Source of the DNA: Arthrobacter agilis
GTDB lineage: Bacteria > Actinomycetota > Actinomycetes > Actinomycetales > Micrococcaceae
Reading direction: 5' to 3'
Assembly: GCF_006494655.1 (NCBI RefSeq)
Contig: NZ_VHIM01000003.1
Location: 310,001 to 374,000 of the forward strand
Length of the DNA: 64,000 nt
Part shown: positions 25,006-32,993 of the stretch, piece by piece
How the letters are laid out: every line of letters begins with the position of its first letter
How positions within the stretch are numbered: position 1 is the first letter of the stretch
The notes under the pieces: model-generated
Seen by the model: the letters and a program-made list of their open reading frames with translations, nothing else
What the model was told of the DNA's origin: nothing
Databases searched by the model: none
Translations under genes and position numbers: made by a program

Positions 25006-25563
25006 GTGTCCAGTTCCCGTGAGCGCATCCTCGACAGCTTCGAAAACGCGCTGATCCGCGATGGTGAGAGGGCTGCCACCATGGAGGCCGTCGCGGCGGC
25101 CGCCGACGTCTCCAAGGGTGGGCTCCTCTACCACTTCCCGTCCAAGGAAGCGCTCGTGGAAGGGCTCGCGGCACGCCTGCTCGCCCTCGCCGAACGAGAC
25201 CGCGAGGCCATGACGCAGGCTCCCGATGGAGCGGCCCGGTACTACGTGCGGACCTCGGTGTTCGAGGACAGTCCCCTTGATCGTGCCCTCGTCTCGATGG
25301 CACGCCTTGCGCAGCAGGGGCACCCGACGGCGAAAGGCGCCCTCGCCGAGATCCAGGAACGGTGGCTCGACGCCCTCGAGGCGCAGCTCGGCGACCGCAC
25401 CACGGCTCGCGCCGTGAAGCTCCTCGGGGACGGCCTGTACTACGACGCCGCTTTCTTCGCCTCGGCAGGATCCGGTCGTGGCGGCGAGGAGGAGACCGCC
25501 CGACTTCTGGACGTCGTCGATCTCATCGTCAGTGCCGGTGCCGGTGGAGCCGTCGGGCCCTGA
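25006..25563 (+). CDS. TetR-family transcriptional repressor
   Basis: 185 residues from a GTG at 25006. The N-terminal HTH is clear: SRERILDSFENALIRDGERAATMEAVAAAADVSKGGLLYHFPSKEALVEGL, given here by its ends and the YHFPSKEAL recognition-helix end. The ligand-binding helices that follow are divergent, as normal. The GTG has GGGAG immediately beside it, which is tight. Upstream ATGs at 24937 and 24943 would overlap the pump start and place the operator inside the gene, so they were rejected. It probably represses the divergent DHA2 pump and itself. Confidence 0.88.
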   Translation: MSSSRERILDSFENALIRDGERAATMEAVAAAADVSKGGLLYHFPSKEALVEGLAARLLALAERDREAMTQAPDGAARYYVRTSVFEDSPLDRALVSMARLAQQGHPTAKGALAEIQERWLDALEAQLGDRTTARAVKLLGDGLYYDAAFFASAGSGRGGEEETARLLDVVDLIVSAGAGGAVGP

Positions 25564-25672
25564 GCTGCGGTCCGCCGACTTACCGCCGGTCGCACGGCGG
25601 GACCGGCCTGTGGGCCACTAGGGTGATCCGTGCACGCTCTTTCCGATGTACGGCAGCACAGGGGACGATCGC

Positions 25673-26092
25673 ATGATTCATGGATTCCGGGATTTCATCC
25701 TGCGCGGCAACGTGATCGAGCTGGCCATCGCGGTGGTCATCGGCAGTGCCTTCACCGCGCTCGTCGGAGCGTTCACCACGAACATCATCAGCCCGGTGCT
25801 CGCCGCGGCCGGAGGCGTCGACGCTTCCGGCTGGGGGTTCCCGGTCCGGCCGGGCAATGACGCCACCTTCGTGGACATCGGGGCGCTGGTCACGGCTATC
25901 ATCACGTTCCTCATCACCGCGGCGGTCGTGTACTTCCTCTTCGTGGTGCCGATGAACCGTGCCAACGCCCGGCTGCGCTCGCTCTCCGCATCCCAGGAGC
26001 CGGAGGAGGAGCCGACCCCCGTGGACATCGCCCTGCTCACCGAGATGCGGGATCTCCTGAAGGAGATCTCAGCCAGGGACGCACGCCCGTGA
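25673..26092 (+). CDS. mscL: Large-conductance mechanosensitive channel MscL
   Basis: 139 residues, close to the 136 of E. coli MscL. It has the N-terminal amphipathic helix (FRDFILRGNVIELAIAVVIG), where the GNV..LAxxxxIG gating stretch lines the pore, a second helix (ITFLITAAVVYFLFVVPMN) and a charged C-terminal bundle ending TEMRDLLKEI. It opens on membrane tension to release solutes during hypo-osmotic shock. ATG 25673 is preceded by AGGGG at good spacing. The stop overlaps the next gene's GTG by four bases. Confidence 0.95.
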   Translation: MIHGFRDFILRGNVIELAIAVVIGSAFTALVGAFTTNIISPVLAAAGGVDASGWGFPVRPGNDATFVDIGALVTAIITFLITAAVVYFLFVVPMNRANARLRSLSASQEPEEEPTPVDIALLTEMRDLLKEISARDARP

Positions 26093-26778
26093 CCGGCGCG
26101 GCGGCGCTCGCAGGAGGCTCGAGCCGGCCGGTTCAGCTGCGCGCAGGCGTGCGTCTCGGCGTCGTCGCCATCGTGGCGCTCGCCGTCGTCGCCACCTTCC
26201 TGGACACGGCGTCGCGGGCCGCCGTCAATCCGTTCAACTTCTTCGGGTTCTTCACCATGCAGAGCAACATCATGGCTGCGGCCGTCCTGCTGGCCACAGC
26301 GGTGCTGCAGGTGCGCGGCGCGGGGGGCCCGGCATGGCTCGCGCCCGTCCGGGCGGCCACGACCACCTACATGTTCGTGGTCGGGGTGGTCTACAACCTG
26401 TTGCTCGCCGGGCTGGCCGGCGGAGTGGAACTCGCCTGGGCCAACTGGGTCCTGCACGTGGCCTTCCCGGTCTACGCCGTCCTGGACTGGATGGTCGCAG
26501 CCGATCGGAGGCCGTTGTCCTACCGCGTCATCCGGCTGATCCTCGTGTACCCACTGGTCTGGGCCGTCGTGGTCCTCATTCGGGGGGCCACCGATGGCTG
26601 GGTGCCGTACCCGTTCCTCGACCCGGCCTCCGGCTACGCATCGGTGCTGGCCCATGTGCTCGGCATCGCCGTGGCCTTCGCGGCTTTCGGTGCGCTCATC
26701 ATCCTCGTCAGCCGGCGGGTCCCGCCCCTCGGGCCCGTCCTGGGGCAGCGTCGGGCGACGCTGCGCGACGGGACCTGA
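26089..26778 (+). CDS. Pr6Pr-family membrane protein
   Basis: 229 residues, about six hydrophobic helices. The family signature is FNFFGFFTMQSN near residue 45-56, and later conserved polar positions fall in W(A)NW..HV and the ASVLAHVLGI segment. It matches proteins annotated as Pr6Pr family membrane proteins in actinobacteria, which have no established function. Start is GTG 26089, giving a 4-bp overlap (GTGA) with mscL and so translational coupling. Pairing with mscL may be incidental. Confidence 0.75.
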   Translation: MTGAAALAGGSSRPVQLRAGVRLGVVAIVALAVVATFLDTASRAAVNPFNFFGFFTMQSNIMAAAVLLATAVLQVRGAGGPAWLAPVRAATTTYMFVVGVVYNLLLAGLAGGVELAWANWVLHVAFPVYAVLDWMVAADRRPLSYRVIRLILVYPLVWAVVVLIRGATDGWVPYPFLDPASGYASVLAHVLGIAVAFAAFGALIILVSRRVPPLGPVLGQRRATLRDGT

Positions 26779-26785
26779 AGAGCCC

Positions 26786-28273
26786 TCATCGTCTCGTGTC
26801 CGCGAGGTCGGAAGTGGACGGCCCTTCGAGGAGCTTTCCGTCCGCGGTGAACCGTGAGCCGTGCAACGGGCAGTCCCAGGACCGCTCGGCATCGTTCCAC
26901 GTGAGAATGCCCTTGAGGTGCGGGCACACGGCGGACACCCGGTGCTGGACGCCGTCGACCGTGCAGATGCCGACCGGCCTCGCGCCCTCGCGGACCACGC
27001 GGCCCTCTCCTTCTCCGGGTGCCGAGGCGCCGCTCTTCGCCAGTCCGGACAGCCACCCGGTCACCATCTCCATGCCCACCATCGCATTGGTCTGTGCTGT
27101 CTGCAGGGCGTCCGCCGGGCTGACCCGCGTGCGGTAGAGCGTGCCGGCCCACGGCATGTTGCCGCCGAGGATCTCGCTCGACAGGGCGAGCGATGCGGCC
27201 ACGGCGTTGGTCATGCCCCACTTGTTGTAGCCGGTGGCCGCGTAGATGTGTCCACCTCCCGCCGGGACCTTCCCGACGTAGGGGACCGCGGCCGCGGGCG
27301 CGTAGTCCTGGGCCGACCAGGCGAAGGCGGGCGTCGCCGTCGGGAAGTACTCCTGCGCCCAGCGCGTCAGGTCGTCCACCCTGGACTGCGTGTTCGAACT
27401 GTGGCCCACCTTGTGTCCGTTGCCGCCGACGATCAGGTACTTCGCGCCGTTCACGACGGCGGTCCGCAGGGACCTGGTGGGTGAATCGGCGCTCAGGTAC
27501 ATGTCTTCGGGGACGGCGTCATGAACCGTCAGCGCCACGCAGTACGAGCGCATGGGCTGCAGCACGGCGAAGTATCCGCCGCGGTCGAGGATGGGGATTC
27601 CGCTGGCCAGCACCACGTTCGACGCGGAGACCGGCCCCGCGGTCGTGGCCAGCTCGACCCCGGCGGATCCGGTCTTGACCACTCCCTGGGCGCGGACGCC
27701 CTCCACGAGCACCCCGCCGTGCCGCCTGAACTCCGAGGCGAGGCCCGCGAGGACCTCGAGCGGGTGGAACTGCGCCTGGTCCTTGAGTCGCAGTGTTTTC
27801 CGCACGGGGAACGGCAGGGTGGCGGCGCTTCCGAGCTGGGTGTCCAGCCCGGCCTCCGTGCAGGCCTCGTGCTCGGCGACGAGCAGTCGCGCTCCGGTGT
27901 CCGTGGTCGCGTAGTCGACGGCGTCGCGCCTGTCGTAGGCGATGCCGTGCTCGTCGCAGAATCGCAGGAGCCAGCTCTGGCCCTCCCTGTTGCCCATGAC
28001 GTAGGCACGGGCGAGCTCTGCGTCGTGATGCTTGAGGATGGTCGAGATCGTGGTGCCCTGGAGGAGGGAGAGCTTCGCCGTCGTGTTGCCCGTGGTGACC
28101 GCTCCCGTGGTCCGGGCCTCGAGAACCGCCACACGGTGACCGGCCCGCGCCAGCAGCAGCGCGGTCGTCAGTCCGGTCAGGCCGGCTCCCACCACGACGG
28201 AGTCGAAGGCGCTCCCCGCCGGCAGGGAGTCCGACGGGATGGACGGAGCGGTATCGAGCCAGAGCGATCTCAT
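26786..28273 (-). CDS. FAD-dependent oxidoreductase with C-terminal Rieske domain
   Basis: 495 residues from the ATG at 28273. The FAD/NAD(P)-binding fold is at the N-terminus (VVVGAGLTGLTTALLLARAGHRVAVLEA). A DAO-type domain follows, with ATGYNKWGMTNAVAAS as the C-terminal FAD loop. Residues after about 420 form a Rieske [2Fe-2S] domain with CPHLKG and CPLHGSRF supplying Cys-X-His and Cys-X2-His. It resembles the glycine-oxidase-like plus Rieske proteins common in soil bacteria, whose substrates are mostly unknown. It is divergent from the photolyase-like gene with a 134-bp shared promoter region, and convergent with the Pr6Pr gene. Confidence 0.9.
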   Translation of the reverse strand: MRSLWLDTAPSIPSDSLPAGSAFDSVVVGAGLTGLTTALLLARAGHRVAVLEARTTGAVTTGNTTAKLSLLQGTTISTILKHHDAELARAYVMGNREGQSWLLRFCDEHGIAYDRRDAVDYATTDTGARLLVAEHEACTEAGLDTQLGSAATLPFPVRKTLRLKDQAQFHPLEVLAGLASEFRRHGGVLVEGVRAQGVVKTGSAGVELATTAGPVSASNVVLASGIPILDRGGYFAVLQPMRSYCVALTVHDAVPEDMYLSADSPTRSLRTAVVNGAKYLIVGGNGHKVGHSSNTQSRVDDLTRWAQEYFPTATPAFAWSAQDYAPAAAVPYVGKVPAGGGHIYAATGYNKWGMTNAVAASLALSSEILGGNMPWAGTLYRTRVSPADALQTAQTNAMVGMEMVTGWLSGLAKSGASAPGEGEGRVVREGARPVGICTVDGVQHRVSAVCPHLKGILTWNDAERSWDCPLHGSRFTADGKLLEGPSTSDLADTRR

Positions 28274-28407
28274 GAGGGGTCCCTTCAGAGCTGATCGGTG
28301 TTTCCACCGAACCACTAAGCCTACTTACAGTCAAGCATTCCGGGACCTGTCGGAAGCGGGCGCTACCGTGGCGTCCATCGACCGCCCACCGCCAGGAAGG
28401 TACCGCC

Positions 28408-30060
28408 GTGCATGTGCAGCTCGTCCTCCCGCACCAGCTCTTCGAGGAGCACCTGGAGGCGCCTGAGGGCACGCTCTTCGTGTTCCTCGAGGACGACCTC
28501 CTGTTCCGCAGCCTCCGGTTCCACCAGCAGAAACTCGTCCTGCACCGTGCCGCCATGACCATCTTCGCCGGCAGGATCGGGGCTGCCGGGTACGGCGTGC
28601 GCTATGTGGAAACCTCGGCGGAGACCCCCAGCCAGGAGCAACTCCTCGCCGTTCTGGTCGAATGCGAGGCGACGGCCGTCAGCTATTTCGACGTCGTGGA
28701 CGACTGGCTCGACCGGCGCCTCACCCGGACCCTCGCTGCTGCCGGTGTCGAGACCAGCGTGCTCGAGACGCCGCAGTTCATCACGCCCCAGGAGGTCGTC
28801 GCCACCTACTTCGCCTCGCACAACTGGCGCATGCAGACGTTCTACGAATGGCAGCGCAAGCGGCTCGGCATCATGGTGGAGCCCGACGGGTCCCCGGAAG
28901 GCGGCCGCTGGAGCTTCGACACAGAGAACCGCAAGAAACTGCCGAAGCGGATCGTGCTGCCGGACCTCCCGCAGTTCGAGCGTCTCCCGGAGGTCGAGGA
29001 CGCGATCGACTGGGTGCGGAGGGAGTTCCCGGACAATCCGGGGAACGCGGGGTCCTTCAACTGGCCCGTGACGCATCGCCAGGCATTCGACGCCCTCGAA
29101 GCATTCCTCGCGGAACGCTTCGAGCTGTTCGGGCCCTACGAGGACTCGATCGCCGTCGGGCAGACCTGGCTCTTCCACTCGGCCTTGAGTTCCAGCATGA
29201 ATTCGGGGCTGCTCAATCCGACCGAGGTGGTGGACCTCGCCCTGGATTTCGCCGGCCGGCACGGTACGCCGATCGCCAGCGTGGAGGGATTCATCCGCCA
29301 GGTGATCGGCTGGCGCGAGTACATCCGGGCATCCTACGTACTGCGTGGGCGCGAGATGCGTGTGGGCAATACTCTCGGCTTCACGGCGGATCTCGACGAG
29401 CGCTGGTGGACCGGAGACACGGGGCTCGAGCCCGTCGATTCCGTGATCACGCGCATCCTCGACACGGCCTATGCGCACCATATCGAGCGGCTCATGATCC
29501 TCGGCAACGCGGCCCTGCTGATGCGCGCCCGGCCCGACGCCGTCTACGAGTGGTTCATGGAGATGTTCATCGACGCCTACGACTGGGTGATGGTGCCCAA
29601 CGTCTACGCGATGAGTCAGTACGCCGCCGGCACCATGATCACCACGAAGCCCTACGTCAGCGGCAGCAACTACATCCGGAAGATGAGCGACTTCGGCGAG
29701 GGCCCGTGGCGGTTCAGCTGGGACGCGCTCTACTGGGAGTTCGTCGCCGACCACCGCGAGCTCTTTGCCCGCAACCCACGCTCGCGCATGAGCGTGAATC
29801 TGCTGGACAGGATGGACCCCGAACGGCGGACGTCCCTGCGCGGCGAGGCCGCCCGCTGGATCCCGGGCAGGGGGTCAGGATCGGCTGCGGGCAACGGCGG
29901 CGCAGGGGCCGGGAACGACGCCGGGCCGGAGCCGGCGCGGACGCCCACGAAGGCGCGCGCACCCCTCGAGGAGGAACCGTCGCCCGGGGAGCGGTCCGCG
30001 GTCGAGCGCCGGATGGTGGAGGCGAAGCCGATGACGGAGGCCACGCTGCCCGGCCTATAG
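28408..30060 (+). CDS. Photolyase/cryptochrome of the FeS-BCP (PhrB) lineage lacking cluster cysteines
   Basis: 550 residues from a GTG with AAGG seven bases upstream. The N-terminal antenna-binding domain and the FAD domain with VGQTWLFHSALSSSMNSGLLNP, QVIGWREYIR, AHHIERLMILGN and DAYDWVMVPNV are those of iron-sulfur bacterial cryptochromes/(6-4) photolyases. In that family, four Cys bind a [4Fe-4S] cluster, two of them in a MSDYCxxCxY segment. Here that segment is MSDFGEGPWRF (residues 426-436), the following loop is shortened, and the whole protein has one Cys (VECEA). The last 75 residues are a low-complexity Gly/Pro/Glu tail. It may repair DNA or sense light without the cluster. An aldo/keto reductase follows after 9 bp. 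Confidence 0.88.
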   Translation: MHVQLVLPHQLFEEHLEAPEGTLFVFLEDDLLFRSLRFHQQKLVLHRAAMTIFAGRIGAAGYGVRYVETSAETPSQEQLLAVLVECEATAVSYFDVVDDWLDRRLTRTLAAAGVETSVLETPQFITPQEVVATYFASHNWRMQTFYEWQRKRLGIMVEPDGSPEGGRWSFDTENRKKLPKRIVLPDLPQFERLPEVEDAIDWVRREFPDNPGNAGSFNWPVTHRQAFDALEAFLAERFELFGPYEDSIAVGQTWLFHSALSSSMNSGLLNPTEVVDLALDFAGRHGTPIASVEGFIRQVIGWREYIRASYVLRGREMRVGNTLGFTADLDERWWTGDTGLEPVDSVITRILDTAYAHHIERLMILGNAALLMRARPDAVYEWFMEMFIDAYDWVMVPNVYAMSQYAAGTMITTKPYVSGSNYIRKMSDFGEGPWRFSWDALYWEFVADHRELFARNPRSRMSVNLLDRMDPERRTSLRGEAARWIPGRGSGSAAGNGGAGAGNDAGPEPARTPTKARAPLEEEPSPGERSAVERRMVEAKPMTEATLPGL

Positions 30061-30069
30061 TCTTCAAGC

Positions 30070-31053
30070 ATGGAACAGAGAATTCTCGGAAGAACCGGCC
30101 GTCCCGTCTCCGTCGTCGGCCTCGGCACCTGGCAGCTCGGTGCGGACTGGGGCGAGGTGGAGGACAAGGACGCTGTCGCGGTGCTCGATGCAGCGGTCGA
30201 GGCGGGCGTGACCTTCTTCGACACGGCCGACGTCTACGGCGACGGCAGGAGCGAGGCGACGATCGGTGGCTTCCTAAAGGACAATCCCGACCTCGACGTC
30301 TTCGTGGGCACCAAGATGGGCCGCCGCGTGGACCAGACACCCGAGAACTACACGCTGTCGAACTTCCGGCAGTGGATCGACCGCTCGCGCACCAACCTCG
30401 GCGTCGATTCCCTCGACCTCGTGCAGCTCCACTGCCCGCCCACCGCCGTCTACAGCTCCGACGAGGTCTACGACGCCCTGGACACCCTCGTGGCCGACGG
30501 CGTCATCAGGAACTACGGCGTCAGTGTGGAGCGGACCGACGAGGCACTGGCGGCCATAGCCCGCGGCACCACCGCGAGCGTGCAGATCATCCTGAACGCG
30601 TTCCGCCTCAAGCCGCTCGACGAGGTCCTGCCGGCTGCGAAGGCTGCCGGCGTCGGGATCATCGCGCGGGTACCGCTCGCGTCGGGCCTGCTCTCCGGCA
30701 AGTACACGAAGGACACCGCCTTCGCCGAGGACGACCACCGGAACTACAACCGGAACGGTGCCGCCTTCGACGTCGGCGAGACCTTCTCCGGCGTCGACTA
30801 CGAGACCGGACTGCAGGCAGCCCGTGAGTTCGCCGAGCTGGTGCCGGAGGGCATCACGACGGCGCAGGCCGCGCTCGCGTGGATCATCGCCCAGGACGGC
30901 CTCAGTACCGTCATCCCCGGTGCGCGCACCCCGGAGCAGGCGCGCTCCAACGCCGCCGCCGCCGGTTTCGTCGATCAGGCCGACGACATGAGCGACGCCG
31001 TCGCGGCCATCTACGACCGCCATTTCAGGGCCACCGTGCACCCGAAGTGGTAG
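30070..31053 (+). CDS. Aldo/keto reductase
   Basis: 327 residues, (beta/alpha)8 aldo-keto reductase. The catalytic tetrad is visible: Asp and Tyr in FFDTADVYGDGRSE, Lys in VGTKMGRR and His in DLVQLHCPP. NADPH-binding residues lie in VIPGARTPEQARSNAAA. It reduces an aldehyde or ketone; substrate unknown. It begins 9 bp after the photolyase-like gene on the same strand and so is likely co-transcribed with it, perhaps as a stress gene. Confidence 0.93.
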   Translation: MEQRILGRTGRPVSVVGLGTWQLGADWGEVEDKDAVAVLDAAVEAGVTFFDTADVYGDGRSEATIGGFLKDNPDLDVFVGTKMGRRVDQTPENYTLSNFRQWIDRSRTNLGVDSLDLVQLHCPPTAVYSSDEVYDALDTLVADGVIRNYGVSVERTDEALAAIARGTTASVQIILNAFRLKPLDEVLPAAKAAGVGIIARVPLASGLLSGKYTKDTAFAEDDHRNYNRNGAAFDVGETFSGVDYETGLQAAREFAELVPEGITTAQAALAWIIAQDGLSTVIPGARTPEQARSNAAAAGFVDQADDMSDAVAAIYDRHFRATVHPKW

Positions 31054-31187
31054 GCGCGCGACCGGGGTCCGCCGATTGCACAAGGCGGGTTCCGGTCGAC
31101 CCGGCCCTCGGCTAGGGTGGGGAACACCCACGTCAGACGGAGTTAGAGGACGTCTGTCATTGTTAGATCACCGACGAAGGAATCGAC

Positions 31188-31442
31188 ATGACTGAAAACA
31201 CCTCAAGCGTTGGCGCCGGCGAGTCCCACACCATCCGCGACTGGACGGACCTCGCCGAGGAGATGTGGTCCTACCTGACGGGTCGGGGCGCAGCCATCAA
31301 CTACACCCTCCAGGACATGACCATCGAGGTGCCGCGCGATATCGGCCCCGATGCACCGCGTGCCACCTGGAAGTTCAACGGAACGCTGCGCATCACCACG
31401 AGTGACAACGCTGCAAGCGGCTCCGATCCCTACACGGGCTGA
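31188..31442 (+). CDS. Small conserved-looking orphan protein
   Basis: 84 residues, ATG with GAAGGA six bases upstream. The sequence is soluble and acidic, with IRDWTDLAEEMWSYLTGRGAAINYTLQDMTIEVP as the most structured part; it starts with a predicted helix followed by two beta-like strands. No family recognised. It lies 15 bp upstream of an FHA-domain gene and probably forms an operon with it. Its second half (TWKFNGTLRITTSD) resembles a beta strand pair, so a small alpha/beta fold is plausible. Confidence 0.75.
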   Translation: MTENTSSVGAGESHTIRDWTDLAEEMWSYLTGRGAAINYTLQDMTIEVPRDIGPDAPRATWKFNGTLRITTSDNAASGSDPYTG

Positions 31443-31457
31443 GCCGACCCGAGCGAC

Positions 31458-32375
31458 ATGGCCTCATCACTCAGGCTCGACATTGACATCGACTTCTCCC
31501 TGGGAGAGCCGGCACTCGACGGTAAGCCGGAGGCTCGACTCTCAGGCACGGTGAAGGCTGCCGGCACCACCGTCGAGGTGTTCGTGGATGATCCCACCGC
31601 GTTCCGGGGCGACAATCTGCCCGGGATCGGCCAGGTGCGGACCATCGCGAAGGAGCTGGCGGATCGTGGGCTGGCGATCTCGGTGAGCGGGCCCAAGGGT
31701 CTGCTCGTCAGTATCGGCGCCGTGCAGTCGTCGATGACCCAGCGGCTCATCACCCGATCCCCGCACATCCGCCTCGGGTCTCCCGGGACCCTCGCGCCGC
31801 TGCTCGGGATCGGTCGCCGGGCGCTGGAGAAGGGCGATTCGCCGTCGCTCCTGCCGCCCGGTACCCCGTTCCCGCTGGTGCCGACGGTCAATCGGCGGAT
31901 CAAGCGCACCATCACGACGACGCACTATCTGCCCGGGAGCGGCCGCCCGCGACTGATCTTCGTGCAGAACTCCGAGACGTGGAACGGCCAGGTGCCGAGG
32001 GAATTCGAACTCCTCGGCGACCGCACCACGATCGGCAGCGGCGATGAGGCCCTGCTCCAGCTCTCCGGCCTGGATGACCTCCACGCGGAGGTCATCCATA
32101 CGGAGGACGACGAATACGTGCTGGTGCCCCACGGCGTCATCACGGGGAGCGTCAACGGCAAGGAGGAATCGATCCTCCGCACCGGCGCTCGCATCCAGCT
32201 CGGTGAATGGGCTCTGGCCTTCTTCCGGGAGGAGTACGCGGACCACGGGCGGCCCTTCGGTGGTCGCAACGGCGGCGAGCTCTCCTACCAGCGCCCGCAA
32301 CGCAACCCGCGCACGGGCGCCACGGAGACGGACGGCTCGGAGGGCGTGGGCGACTTCCGCCGGAACCCGCGCTGA
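31458..32375 (+). CDS. FHA-domain protein
   Basis: 305 residues. The last third (about 165-275) is an FHA domain, seen in FELLGDRTTIGSGDEALLQLSGLDDLHAEVIHTEDDEYVLVP by its pattern of strands, with the IGSG corresponding to the GR in the usual IGR motif and LDDLHAEV to the SRxHAxI motif. The N-terminal 150 residues show no recognised domain but have beta-rich hydrophobic patterns. FHA domains bind phosphothreonine; the Arg and Ser ligands of classic FHA are partly replaced here, so phosphopeptide binding is not certain. No kinase gene lies nearby. Confidence 0.8.
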   Translation: MASSLRLDIDIDFSLGEPALDGKPEARLSGTVKAAGTTVEVFVDDPTAFRGDNLPGIGQVRTIAKELADRGLAISVSGPKGLLVSIGAVQSSMTQRLITRSPHIRLGSPGTLAPLLGIGRRALEKGDSPSLLPPGTPFPLVPTVNRRIKRTITTTHYLPGSGRPRLIFVQNSETWNGQVPREFELLGDRTTIGSGDEALLQLSGLDDLHAEVIHTEDDEYVLVPHGVITGSVNGKEESILRTGARIQLGEWALAFFREEYADHGRPFGGRNGGELSYQRPQRNPRTGATETDGSEGVGDFRRNPR

Positions 32376-32435
32376 TCGGACAGCACAGGGCCGGGCGGAT
32401 CGTCACCGTGGAGCCGGCGAGAGGGGCCGCGCGGC

Positions 32436-32993
32436 ATGGCGGATAGTGTGGAGCTCCTGCTGGAGCCGGCATCCGACCTGCAGTTGCTGGAGGACTGGGC
32501 GGCGCTCGAAGCCGCCGGGCTGCCCAATCAGTCGCGGCACCAGTCCTTCAGCAACGCACCGCACATCACGCTCGCCGCGGCCGCGCGCATCGACGACCGG
32601 TACGACGACGACCTCGCGGACGCCGCCGCGGGACCTGCCGTCGACCTGGTCACGGCCGGGTTCCTCGTCTTCCCCACGCGCCGCAGGTTCGTCCTCGCGC
32701 GGCAGGTCGTCGCGCACACCGAGCTGACGGCGCTGCACCGGCGCGTCTGGTTCGCCCTCGACGGAGTCCCGGAGGCCGTGCCCACCACCGTCAGGGGCGC
32801 CTGGACGCCGCACATCACCCTCGGCCATGGTCTCACCGCCGAGCAGCTCGCAACCGCTCTCGATGTCCTCAGGGGGCGTCCACCCGCGCGACTGACCGCC
32901 GGAATCGTGCGCCGGTGGGATGCCGGCGGAAAGCGCCTCATCCTGCTCGGTGGTGGTACCGCCGTGCTGTCAGCGGGCTCCGGCCCTCAGTGA
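32436..32993 (+). CDS. 2H phosphoesterase (2'-5' RNA ligase/LigT family)
   Basis: 185 residues with two copies of the catalytic H-x-T/S motif, PHITLAA (about 42) and PHITLGH (about 127), spaced as in 2H phosphoesterases. These enzymes open 2',3'-cyclic phosphates or hydrolyse related nucleotide cyclic phosphates; the physiological substrate is unknown. The 3' end overlaps the convergent lipase maturation factor gene by 24 bp. Confidence 0.85.
   Translation: MADSVELLLEPASDLQLLEDWAALEAAGLPNQSRHQSFSNAPHITLAAAARIDDRYDDDLADAAAGPAVDLVTAGFLVFPTRRRFVLARQVVAHTELTALHRRVWFALDGVPEAVPTTVRGAWTPHITLGHGLTAEQLATALDVLRGRPPARLTAGIVRRWDAGGKRLILLGGGTAVLSAGSGPQ

Noticed and set aside
28662-30827. Plus-strand open frame of 721 codons in the photolyase/aldo-keto reductase area
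   Set aside because: Arg/Pro/His-rich frame crossing two clear genes; both genes have recognisable domains in another frame.
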